Part shown: positions 6,686 to 14,058 of the stretch, piece by piece
Layout of the letters: every line of letters starts with the position of its first letter
Position numbering within the stretch: the first letter of the stretch is position 1
DNA from: an uncultured Verrucomicrobiota bacterium
GTDB lineage: Bacteria > Verrucomicrobiota > Verrucomicrobiae > Opitutales > Opitutaceae
Assembly: GCA_946482165.1 (NCBI GenBank)
Contig: CAMLQS010000029.1
Coordinates: forward strand, 1 to 24,002
DNA length: 24,002 nucleotides
Direction of reading: 5' to 3'
Program-made: the position numbers and the translations under genes
The notes under the pieces: generated by a model
What the model saw: only the letters and a program-made list of their open reading frames with translations
Databases searched by the model: none
What the model was told of the DNA's origin: nothing

Positions 6686-8707
6686 ATGCCTGCGCGAAAC
6701 TCGTCAACCCTGCTCCCGATCTCGATTATCTTGTCTCAGGTTTCGCTCTTAGGGGCGGATACCGCGCCCGTTTCTCAGGAAGCGCCGCAACTTGCGGAAC
6801 TATCCCTTGAGGAGTTAATGGAAATACCGGTGGAGTCGGTCAGCGGCGTGTCAAAATATCAGCAGTCGATTCGCCGCGCGCCAGCCGGCGTGACCGTGTT
6901 TACCGCCGCGGACATCCGGAACTATGGGTGGTCGACCCTTGCCGATGTGTTGCGCGCTTCTCCGGGGCTTCATGTTCGCAGCGACCGATTCTACGATTTT
7001 GTCGGCACCCGGGGATTTACCCGGCCGCGCGACTATAACTCCCGGACGCTGATACTCATCGATGGGCATCGGCTGGACGACCCTATCTATCAACAGGGGG
7101 CCATCGGCACGGATTTCATTCTCGATCTGGATCTGGTGGACCGCGTCGAAGTGATCACCGGGCCGGGTTCGCCGGTGTATGGCAGCAATGCCTTCTATGG
7201 AGCGGTCAATGTCATCCCGAAAACGGGGCGCGACATCTCGGGCGCGGAAATCGGCTTGGCGGCGGGATCGGAGCCGTCCGGCAAGGCGCGGGTGACGGTC
7301 GGTGATCGAACGGACAGCGGGGTGGACTACATCGTGTCCGCAACGGAGTGGTGGTCGCGAGGAGAGGACGATTTCAATCTGCCCGACTCTTGGCGGGCGG
7401 CCGACGATATGATCGCGCCCGGTCGCTTGAATGGGTTGGAGGCGCGTAACTATGACGATATGCACCACCAGAGCGCGTTTACCCGCGTTTCGTGGAAGGG
7501 GTTGTCAGGCGAGGCCGCGGTCATCCGGCGAGACAAGGATGTGCTGCCCGCTGTCGGATACACGCCGCTGGGGACCACTTCTCACGCGATCGACGAGCGC
7601 GCCTACGCCATCGTGCGCGCCACCGGCGAGCCGAGCCCGGATGCCACGCTGAATGCCAAATTCGCGGTGGATGTTTATCGTTACGAGGGTCTGTTTACGC
7701 CGGCGGAAACGGGTTTCATCACGGTCGGTCCCTACGCGAAGAGCCTGTCGCTCAACAGCGAAGTCAGCTGGCGGCAAACCTTTGCCGACGTGCAATCCTT
7801 GATCGTGGGGCTCGAATACCAGGAGAACCTGCGCCAAGACTATGGAATCGGGCTGCCGGCTTTTGGTTCGTCCTACTATGATGTGCGGGAGTCATCCCGG
7901 TATCTCAGCCCTTTCGCCCAGCTGGACTGGGAGTTTTCGCCCTCGTTGCGCGCATCGGTCGGCGCTCGCTACGATTATTACGACACGGGCGACGAGCGTA
8001 TTACGCCCCGCTTTGGCCTGATATGGGACGCGACGTCGTCCACGACGCTGAAGTTCCTTTATGGAGAGGCGTTTCGCGTGCCGAACGTTGCCGAGCGTTA
8101 TCCGGGCATTTTCCCCCGTAACCCCGGGATAGAGCCGGAGACCAATCGCGCGTATGAAATAGTGGGGGAGCATCGGATCAACTCGATATGGCGCGTCGAG
8201 TCGCACCTTTATCACGTCGTTTCCAGCGATCTTATCGTCCAAAATTCCGCCACGGGTTCGTATGAGAACGCGGATCGTTACGTGACCACGGGCGCCGACA
8301 TTGGCCCGGTCGCGTTTTTCCCCTCCGGAGTTCAATTTCGCAGTTCGGTGACGGTTCAGGAAACACGCGACGATTCCACGGATACGATCGTGGCCGACGC
8401 GCCCCGCGTCCTGGGCAAACTGCACCTGTCGGCTCCGATCGTGGAAAGATGGCTGCGCGCGTCGGGCGAGTTGCTCTATGTCGGTGACCGCAAGGATAGC
8501 GGCGCATTCGGCGGCGGGCCGGTCCAGGAGACGGGCGATTACCTGACCGGCAACTTCACGCTCCGTGCCTCGCGCGTGTGGCACCGTTGGGACCTCTCGT
8601 TCTCGGTTTACAATGTCGCGGACGCCCGCTGGTCGGATCCCAAGGACAGAGGGCAAATCATGTCGCCTCCCCGCTCGTTCGTGATGCGCGCGACGCTGGA
8701 CTTCTGA
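6686..8707 (+). CDS. TonB-dependent outer-membrane receptor
   Basis: Outer-membrane barrel that takes up a ligand using TonB energy; ligand unknown. 673 residues. A signal peptide is likely (hydrophobic SILPISIILSQ-type segment, cleavage near LGADTAP). After it comes LAELSLEELMEIPVESVSG, a conserved lead-in typical of receptors paired with YfiR proteins. The plug covers about residues 55-180: APAGVTVFTAADIRNYGW, LADVLRASPGLHV, RTLILIDGHRLDD, VDRVEVITGPGSPVYGSNAFYGAVNVI. The remainder is a barrel with alternating aromatic strands, and it ends in Phe (RATLDF) as expected for BAM substrates. No carboxypeptidase-like N-terminal domain is present. Its TGA overlaps the ATG of the YfiR gene (TGATG), so the two are translationally coupled. 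The leader CGTAGCC before ATG has no Shine-Dalgarno. Confidence 0.93.
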   Translation: MPARNSSTLLPISIILSQVSLLGADTAPVSQEAPQLAELSLEELMEIPVESVSGVSKYQQSIRRAPAGVTVFTAADIRNYGWSTLADVLRASPGLHVRSDRFYDFVGTRGFTRPRDYNSRTLILIDGHRLDDPIYQQGAIGTDFILDLDLVDRVEVITGPGSPVYGSNAFYGAVNVIPKTGRDISGAEIGLAAGSEPSGKARVTVGDRTDSGVDYIVSATEWWSRGEDDFNLPDSWRAADDMIAPGRLNGLEARNYDDMHHQSAFTRVSWKGLSGEAAVIRRDKDVLPAVGYTPLGTTSHAIDERAYAIVRATGEPSPDATLNAKFAVDVYRYEGLFTPAETGFITVGPYAKSLSLNSEVSWRQTFADVQSLIVGLEYQENLRQDYGIGLPAFGSSYYDVRESSRYLSPFAQLDWEFSPSLRASVGARYDYYDTGDERITPRFGLIWDATSSTTLKFLYGEAFRVPNVAERYPGIFPRNPGIEPETNRAYEIVGEHRINSIWRVESHLYHVVSSDLIVQNSATGSYENADRYVTTGADIGPVAFFPSGVQFRSSVTVQETRDDSTDTIVADAPRVLGKLHLSAPIVERWLRASGELLYVGDRKDSGAFGGGPVQETGDYLTGNFTLRASRVWHRWDLSFSVYNVADARWSDPKDRGQIMSPPRSFVMRATLDF

Positions 8708-9345
8708 TGCGTCGATTGTCCCGCGAGCCCTTCAGCGGTCGGCGTCTTGCGCTGATCGGCCTGCTCTTCTCCGCCATCGTGGCGGGAGGGGGAGAGGTTC
8801 TGCGCGGCGCGTCGTCGGCCGCTCAGACGGCCTCCGCCATGTCGGACAACAAAGTGATGGCGTTGATCCTGTTTAATTTCATCCGCTTCACCGAATGGCC
8901 TCCGGCGGCGTTGCCCGAGCATGCACCTTTTATCGTCGGGGTCGCGGGAAACCGAGCACTGGAGGACGAGTTGATCGGGCAGGCGGACAAGCAAACCGTA
9001 ATGAAGCGTCGAGTGCGGATTATCCGGATAAAAACGGTGCGCGACCTCGAGGGTTGTCACGTCGTCTACGTCAGCGCGACCACGGCGCCGGGCGAGGAGG
9101 TCGGCCCGGGCGCCGACGAACTCCTGCCCCATCTTCGCGGAAAGCCGGTGCTCACGGTGTCCAGCGACCCGAACTTCCTGCGTGGCGGCGGAATCGTGAG
9201 CTTTTACAGCGAAGACTCCGGAAAACTCCGTTTCGAGATAGCGCCCGAAAACGTGAAGTCGTCGGGTCTGGTGCTGAGCACAAAGCTCCTTTCGTATGCG
9301 CGAATCGTCACGTTGGAGCCTGGGTCCGAGTCGTCCGGCAAATGA
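8707..9345 (+). CDS. YfiR-family periplasmic protein
   Basis: Member of the YfiR (DUF4154) family, 212 residues. The N-terminus has an Arg-rich start and a hydrophobic segment (about residues 14-27), a signal peptide or anchor. The family core follows: NKVMALILFNFIRFTEWP near 46-63, FIVGVAGNRALEDEL, LEGCHVVYVSATT near 117-129, KPVLTVSSDPNFLRGGGIVSFY and FEIAPENVKSSGLVLSTKLLSYARIV at the end. In Pseudomonas YfiR inhibits the diguanylate cyclase YfiN from the periplasm; many relatives lie next to TonB receptors and a sensor kinase or GGDEF protein. Here the receptor is immediately upstream with a 1-base overlap, but no kinase or cyclase follows: the next gene is mutS on the opposite strand. The role as a sensing partner of the receptor is inference. 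Confidence 0.9.
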   Translation: MRRLSREPFSGRRLALIGLLFSAIVAGGGEVLRGASSAAQTASAMSDNKVMALILFNFIRFTEWPPAALPEHAPFIVGVAGNRALEDELIGQADKQTVMKRRVRIIRIKTVRDLEGCHVVYVSATTAPGEEVGPGADELLPHLRGKPVLTVSSDPNFLRGGGIVSFYSEDSGKLRFEIAPENVKSSGLVLSTKLLSYARIVTLEPGSESSGK

Positions 9346-9397
9346 GGCGTGGCGCGGCTGGGCCGTGTCTTGCGAATAACGCAGCCCGTCGCGCGAG

Positions 9398-9510
9398 CCC
9401 TGCAGGGAGAGTAGGAAACCAAGCTGGGCCGGCGTTGACCTCGACGGCACGGGCCCTCCGGCCCGCCTTCGCCTCGGTCGCCTTGGCCGAGCTTGGTTTT
9501 CCTCTCGCGA
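9398..9510. repeat. Inverted-repeat element between YfiR gene and mutS
   Basis: Imperfect arms of about 20 bases face each other: AGGAAACCAAGCTGGGCC (9413-9430) and GGCCGAGCTTGGTTTTCCT (9485-9503). Inside is a hairpin CGGGCC-CTCC-GGCCCG (9450-9465), and CCCTGCAGGG (9398-9407) lies outside. It sits between convergent genes, so it may act as a two-way terminator, or be a small MITE- or REP-like interspersed element. No transposase is present. Confidence 0.55.
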
Positions 9511-9537
9511 AGCATCGGTTTGTTTCGAAGACAGCGC

Positions 9538-12117
9538 CTAGAGAAGCTCCAGCTGCGCCGAATCCGCGAGGGCCACGGTGAGTTTTTTCTTCGGCTTCGC
9601 AGTCGGCGCGGAGGGGAGCTCCACGGCGGTTTCGTCGCCCTCCAGCTTGGCGAGAATGGCGCGGGCGCGGTCGATCACGCTCGGGGGGAGGCCGGCGAGG
9701 CGCGCGACCTGGATGCCGAAGCTGCGCTCGGCGGCGCCGGCGACGACGCGGCGGAGAAAGACGATGTCGTCGTTCCATTCCTTCACGGCCACGCTGTAGT
9801 TGCGGAGCCGCGACAAGTGTTTCTCGAGCTGGGTGAGCTCCTGGTAATGCGTGGCGAAGAGCGTGCGCGGACCGTGGAGAGGGTCCGCGTGGAGGTGTTC
9901 GACGACGGCCCAGGCGATGGAGAGGCCGTCATAGGTCGAGGTGCCGCGGCCGATCTCGTCGAGGATGATGAGCGAGCGCGGGGTGGCGTGGTTGAGGATG
10001 TTGGCGGTCTCGTTCATCTCGACCATGAACGTGGAGTTGCCCCGCGCGAGATCGTCGCTTGCGCCCACGCGTGAAAAGATGCGGTCGACGAGCCCGAGGC
10101 GGCATGCGCTCGCGGGCACCCACGATCCGACATGGGCCATGAGGGCGATTAGCGCGATCTGGCGGATGTAGGTCGATTTGCCCGCCATGTTGGGGCCGGT
10201 GAGGAGCGCGAGCTGCTCGGCGGTGGAGGAGAGGCGGGTGTCGTTGGGGACAAAGGCCTGCGACCCGGCGGGGCGCGAGGGATCGCGAAGCATCTGCTCG
10301 ACGACGGGATGGCGGCCGGCGGTGATTTCAAGCACGGGCTCCTCGACGAACTCCGGCTGGCAGTAATCCCATTCGCGCGCGAGCTCGGCCCAGCCGGCGA
10401 GGACGTCGAGCTCGGCGAGCGTTTGCGCGCTCTTGGCGAGCGCCACGGATTCATCGAGGACGGCGGCGACGAGCTGGGCGAAAAGCTCGTGCTCGCGGGC
10501 GAGGGCGAGGTCGTCGGCGGACAGGATCTCCTTTTCCTTCTGGCGAAGGGCGTCGGTGACGTAGCGCTCCCCGTTCACGGTTGTCTGGCGACGGATATAG
10601 TCGGCCGGGACGAGGTGGAGGTTGGCCTTGGTTATTTCGATGTAGTAACCGAAATTGTTGGTGAATTTCACCTTCAGACTGCGGATGCCGGTGCGCGCCT
10701 GTTCGGCGGCCTCGAGCTCGGACAGCCAGGTGCGGTTGTCGGTTTTCAGCGCGTGGAGACGATCAAGCTCGGGGCAATGACCGGCGCGGATGAGGCCGCC
10801 GTCGGCGAGGTCGGCGGGGAGTTCGTCGGCGAGGGCGCGGGCCAGGAGCTCCCGCAGGTGCGGGAGCTCTTGAATTTGAAATTTGAAATTTGAAATTTGC
10901 GATTCGAGGCCGAAGGCGTCGAGCGCGGCGTGCAGCGAGGGGATTTGCGCGAGGGTATCTCGAATGCCGCCGAGTTCGCGCGGGTTGCGAAGGCGGTTCT
11001 GAAGCCGGCCTAGGATGCGCGGAATATCGCGGACGTTGGAAAGGGCGGCACGGAGGTCGGAAAGCGGGCCGGGGGTGGCGCGAAGAGAGCCTACGGCGGC
11101 GCTGCGGCGGCGGATCTCCGCGAGATCCTGTGGCGGCGAGGCGAGCCAGGTCTCGAGGAGACGGGCGCCGGGGGCGGTGCGGGTGCGATTGATGGCCGAG
11201 AGAAGCGAGCCGCCGCGTTCGCCGCGGGTAGAGGTGAAAATCTCCAGGTTGCGCAGCGTGGCGGGGTCGAGAAGAAGCGTGGCGGCGCTGCGGTGAAGTT
11301 GGAGGCGGTGGAGGTTCTCGGGCTTGGCGCAGAGATTTTCCGTGACGTAGAGGATGAGCGCCCCGGCGGGGCCCAGGGCGGCGTGTTCCTGCGGGATGCC
11401 GAAGCCCTCGAGGTTGAGCACGCCGAGCGTGGAGAGCACGGCGCGCAGGCCGGTGGCGGGCTCGAATTGAAAGGCGGGCAACTCCGTCAGCGCGCGGCCG
11501 GCGGTGAACGCGGCGAGGTTGTGCAGGGCGGTCTGCTCGTGCGGGGCCGAGCGCCATTTTTCGAGCTGGCCCTCGGGGAGGACGAGTTCGCGCGGGTCGA
11601 GCGCGGTGAGAACCGGCAGGAGGTCGCCCGGGTCTTTTTCGGAGGCGACGCGAAATTCGCCGGTGGACAGGTCGAGCCAAGCGGCGTGCAGGCCGGCACG
11701 GTCGGCGACGAGGGCCGCGAGGAAGTGGTTGCGCGAGGCGTCGAGCTGTTTCGCGTCGAGCGTGGTGCCGGGTGAGAGGATGCGGGTGAGCGCGCGTTTG
11801 ACCAATTTTCCGGCGACGGCGGGCTCGGCCTGATCGCAGATGGCGACCTTCCGGCCGGCGGCGAGGAGCTTGTTGACGTAGCCGTCGGCGGCGTGAAAGG
11901 GGAGGCCTGCCATCGGATGGTCGCCGCGTTTGGTGAGCGTGAGACCGAGAAGCCGCGAGGCGTCGACCGCATCGTCGAAAAATAGCTCGTAGAAATCGCC
12001 GAGGCGGAAGAGCAGGATCGTATCTTTCGGGAGGCCGCGGCGCACCTCGAAGTATTGCTGAAGCATCGGGGTGAGCTTTGGGGCGGGCGCGGGCACGGCG
12101 GAGACGGGATCGGACAT
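9538..12117 (-). CDS. mutS: DNA mismatch repair protein MutS
   Basis: Mismatch-recognition ATPase of 859 residues (E. coli: 853). The mismatch-binding Phe-X-Glu motif is visible as GDFYELF (F42, E44). Then come the connector, the lever/core domain, the clamp with FGYYIEITKANLHLVPADY, Walker A GPNMAGKST near 640-648, ILDEIGRGTSTYDG and FATHYQELT, and a short C-terminal tail ending AQLELL. An ATG at 12231 would add 38 residues, but the ATG at 12117 fits the family start (TPMLQQYFEVRR follows) and carries the local leader type, GCCGCCT before ATG. A five-unit ATTTGAA repeat lies in frame near residue 410 in the lever region, giving SQISNFKFQIQ, which is absent from the E. coli protein as I recall it. 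The gene is divergent from rpsP and convergent with the YfiR gene. Confidence 0.96.
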   Translation of the reverse strand: MSDPVSAVPAPAPKLTPMLQQYFEVRRGLPKDTILLFRLGDFYELFFDDAVDASRLLGLTLTKRGDHPMAGLPFHAADGYVNKLLAAGRKVAICDQAEPAVAGKLVKRALTRILSPGTTLDAKQLDASRNHFLAALVADRAGLHAAWLDLSTGEFRVASEKDPGDLLPVLTALDPRELVLPEGQLEKWRSAPHEQTALHNLAAFTAGRALTELPAFQFEPATGLRAVLSTLGVLNLEGFGIPQEHAALGPAGALILYVTENLCAKPENLHRLQLHRSAATLLLDPATLRNLEIFTSTRGERGGSLLSAINRTRTAPGARLLETWLASPPQDLAEIRRRSAAVGSLRATPGPLSDLRAALSNVRDIPRILGRLQNRLRNPRELGGIRDTLAQIPSLHAALDAFGLESQISNFKFQIQELPHLRELLARALADELPADLADGGLIRAGHCPELDRLHALKTDNRTWLSELEAAEQARTGIRSLKVKFTNNFGYYIEITKANLHLVPADYIRRQTTVNGERYVTDALRQKEKEILSADDLALAREHELFAQLVAAVLDESVALAKSAQTLAELDVLAGWAELAREWDYCQPEFVEEPVLEITAGRHPVVEQMLRDPSRPAGSQAFVPNDTRLSSTAEQLALLTGPNMAGKSTYIRQIALIALMAHVGSWVPASACRLGLVDRIFSRVGASDDLARGNSTFMVEMNETANILNHATPRSLIILDEIGRGTSTYDGLSIAWAVVEHLHADPLHGPRTLFATHYQELTQLEKHLSRLRNYSVAVKEWNDDIVFLRRVVAGAAERSFGIQVARLAGLPPSVIDRARAILAKLEGDETAVELPSAPTAKPKKKLTVALADSAQLELL
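10874..10908. repeat. Five ATTTGAA heptamers in frame in mutS
   Basis: Units on the plus strand are ATTTGAA three times, then ATTTGCG and ATTCGAG, with a partial unit ahead. In mutS they read ESQISNFKFQIQ near residues 404-415. The first three units are identical, so slippage is plausible; one unit gained or lost would frameshift mutS. Confidence 0.88.
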
Positions 12118-12278
12118 AGGCGGCGTAAGAGGCGAGATTTGCGCGGAGGCGCGGCGACCCAAAAGCACAAAAGACACGAAAATAAATCGTGGGGGGCAAA
12201 CGAGGCTCGCGCGGCACGGATAGATGGACATCGATCATCCGCCGGGCAAATTAGGACGCCACCCTCCGGAATGCCTGC

Positions 12279-12307
12279 TTGACACGGCTGAACGCGGCCG
12301 GTGTTTT
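12279..12307 (+). promoter_or_regulatory. Candidate sigma-70 type promoter for rpsP
   Basis: A consensus -35 TTGACA lies at 12279-12284. The -10 at the right distance (12302-12307, TGTTTT, 17-base spacer) is weak. It would start transcription about 35-40 bases before the rpsP ATG. The -35 is convincing, the -10 is not. Confidence 0.45.
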
Positions 12308-12350
12308 CCACCCTTTTCCAAAATCTACAGCCCTCGTTCCTAGACCTTCC

Positions 12351-12605
12351 ATGGCCCTTAAAATCCGCCTCTCCCGCATCGGTTCCGCTCATAACCCGGT
12401 TTATCACGTGGTTGTCGCCGAGGCCCGCTCCCGCCGTGATGGCGCTGCCACCGAGATTCTCGGCACCTATAGCCCCCGCGCGAAGAAAGACGCTTTGACC
12501 CTGAAGGTTGACCGCGTCGACTACTGGATCTCGAAGGGCGCGCTCCCCACCGATACCGCGAAGAGCCTCATCAAGACGGCCCGCAAGGCCGCCCCCGCCG
12601 CCTAA
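12351..12605 (+). CDS. rpsP: 30S ribosomal protein S16
   Basis: Small-subunit protein of 84 residues, normal for bS16. It begins MALKIRLSRIGSAHNPVYHVVVAEARSRRDG, matching the family's N-terminal strand pattern, and continues EILGTYSPRAKK, VDRVDYWISKGALPTDTAKSLIKTA. The ATG at 12351 is preceded by GACCTTCC, with no Shine-Dalgarno. A strong terminator hairpin follows 26 bases after the stop, so rpsP may be largely transcribed apart from trmD. An upstream in-frame ATG at 12279 is rejected because it would add 24 residues unlike S16. Confidence 0.97.
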   Translation: MALKIRLSRIGSAHNPVYHVVVAEARSRRDGAATEILGTYSPRAKKDALTLKVDRVDYWISKGALPTDTAKSLIKTARKAAPAA

Positions 12606-12631
12606 GCTTAGCTGAGCAAACAGCCTTTTGG

Positions 12632-12665
12632 CGCCTCGGATTCACGTCCGGGGCGTTTTCGTTTA
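12632..12665 (+). terminator. Intrinsic terminator after rpsP
   Basis: CGCCTCGGA (12632-12640), loop TTCACG, TCCGGGGCG (12647-12655) form a 9-bp stem with one G-U pair, followed by TTTTCGTTT. Confidence 0.8.
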
Positions 12666-12725
12666 CCAGGCAGGCAGTTCACCCCGTTACTTCTCCACCG
12701 CTTCGGGCGTCCGCTTCGCTTTTCC

Positions 12726-13403
12726 ATGCCGCTGCAAATCGACGTCCTTACGCTTTTCCCGCGGATGCTGGATGGATTTCTTGCCGAAAGTATCCTCGGC
12801 AAGGCGATAGAAGCGAAACATCTCGGCGTCACGGTGCATGACCTGCGAACCTGGTGCACCGACAAACACAGGACCGCGGACGACCGTCCCTTTGGCGGCG
12901 GCGCCGGCATGGTGATGAAACCCGAGCCGGTGGTAACCGCGATCGAGCAGCTCCAGACACCCGGGTGCCGACGCATCTACCTCACGCCCGACGGAGTTCC
13001 TTTTGGCGAGAAGATCGCGCGGGAGCTCTCGACGCAGTCGCACATTATTTTTCTGAGCGGCCACTACGAGGGCATAGACCAACGCATCCGCGACACCGTC
13101 ATTGATCAGGAAATCAGCATCGGCGACTACGTTCTCACCAACGGGACCTTGCCGGCCGCGGTGGCCATCGACGCGCTCGCCCGTTTTATCCCCGGCGTGC
13201 TCGGGGACGAAAATTCGTTGACACACGAATCCTTCACCGGTCGTTTGCTCGACTTCCCGCAATACACGCGTCCCGCCGAGTTTCGAGGTCAGTCCGTGCC
13301 GAAAGTGCTCCTTTCCGGCAACCACGCTGAGATCGAGAAGTGGCGATACGCCCGACGCGTGGAAAAAACCCGCCTCGTCCGTCCAGATTTACTCAAAGAC
13401 TAA
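12726..13403 (+). CDS. trmD: tRNA (guanine-37-N1)-methyltransferase TrmD
   Basis: Methylates G37 of tRNAs that read CNN codons, using S-adenosylmethionine, to prevent +1 frameshifting. 225 residues. It begins [15 protein letters not shown], then [19 protein letters not shown] near 56-74. The trefoil-knot SAM site is seen as [13 protein letters not shown] near 109-121 and [32 protein letters not shown], then ENSLTHESF and [10 protein letters not shown]. All family motifs are intact. The ATG is preceded by GCTTTTCC. It lies 120 bases after rpsP behind a terminator and 22 bases before rplS, with which it is probably co-transcribed. rimM, which usually sits just before trmD, is missing. Confidence 0.97.
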   Translation: MPLQIDVLTLFPRMLDGFLAESILGKAIEAKHLGVTVHDLRTWCTDKHRTADDRPFGGGAGMVMKPEPVVTAIEQLQTPGCRRIYLTPDGVPFGEKIARELSTQSHIIFLSGHYEGIDQRIRDTVIDQEISIGDYVLTNGTLPAAVAIDALARFIPGVLGDENSLTHESFTGRLLDFPQYTRPAEFRGQSVPKVLLSGNHAEIEKWRYARRVEKTRLVRPDLLKD

Positions 13404-13425
13404 CCACTTTCCCCACCTTACCGTC

Positions 13426-13797
13426 ATGAATCCGATCATCAAAGAGATCACCGCCGCCCAGATCCGTTCCGTTCCCTCCTTCAAGGTGGGCGACGGCGTC
13501 AAGGTGCATACCAAGGTCCGCGAGGGCGATAAAGAGCGCGTGCAGCTCTTCTCCGGCATCGTCATTGCCCGCAAGGGTCACGGCATCCACGAGACCTTCA
13601 CGGTCCGCCGCATCAGCTACGGCGAAGGCGTCGAGCGCGTGTTTCCCGTCAATTCCCCCAACATCGAGAAGATCGAGGTTGATCGCGAGTCCGAGATCGG
13701 CCGCGCCCGCCTCTACCACCTCCGCAGCCTGAAGGGTAAGGCCGCGATGCAGGTCAATGTGAAGCGCTACGACGCCGAGGCCGCCGCCAGCGCCTAA
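13426..13797 (+). CDS. rplS: 50S ribosomal protein L19
   Basis: Large-subunit protein bL19, 123 residues (family about 115-125). It shows [33 protein letters not shown], then [28 protein letters not shown] and [14 protein letters not shown], the normal order. The C-terminus carries a short Ala-rich tail. It follows trmD by 22 bases and ends in a strong terminator. The leader CCTTACCGTC before ATG lacks a Shine-Dalgarno site. Confidence 0.97.
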   Translation: MNPIIKEITAAQIRSVPSFKVGDGVKVHTKVREGDKERVQLFSGIVIARKGHGIHETFTVRRISYGEGVERVFPVNSPNIEKIEVDRESEIGRARLYHLRSLKGKAAMQVNVKRYDAEAAASA

Positions 13798-13821
13798 CTT
13801 GTCCCGCTGTTTCTTTTTCCC

Positions 13822-13849
13822 AAGCCCCGGACGAATCCGGGGCTTTTTT
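13822..13849 (+). terminator. Intrinsic terminator after rplS
   Basis: AAGCCCCGGA (13822-13831), loop CGAA, TCCGGGGCTT (13836-13845) form a perfect 10-bp stem that runs into TTTTTT. Confidence 0.92.
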
Positions 13850-14058
13850 GTGCCCGCTCGGCGCGCGCCGTCCGGAAGCCGTGCCAGGCTGTGGAGACGC
13901 CGCTCATGAACCGCTCTGGTTCCCTTGTGCACCTTTTTTCATGCCCTTTGTGCTTTTCGGGTCGACCCGTGGGTTTCTAGTTCTCGACCTTTACCTTCTT
14001 CCGGACTCAACGAACTCCCGTCACGACCTAGACACGACACACTCAATCCTTTTCCCAT

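Noticed and set aside
8578..8706. An earlier start (8578) for the YfiR protein, inside the receptor gene.
   Set aside because: The start at 8707 gives a proper signal sequence and the typical 1-base overlap; the extension would be read out of frame within the receptor barrel.
12118..12231. An N-terminal extension of MutS from the ATG at 12231.
   Set aside because: The added residues (hydrophobic, Cys-containing) do not fit MutS, overlap the leader motif shared with tkt, and the ATG at 12117 fits the family length.
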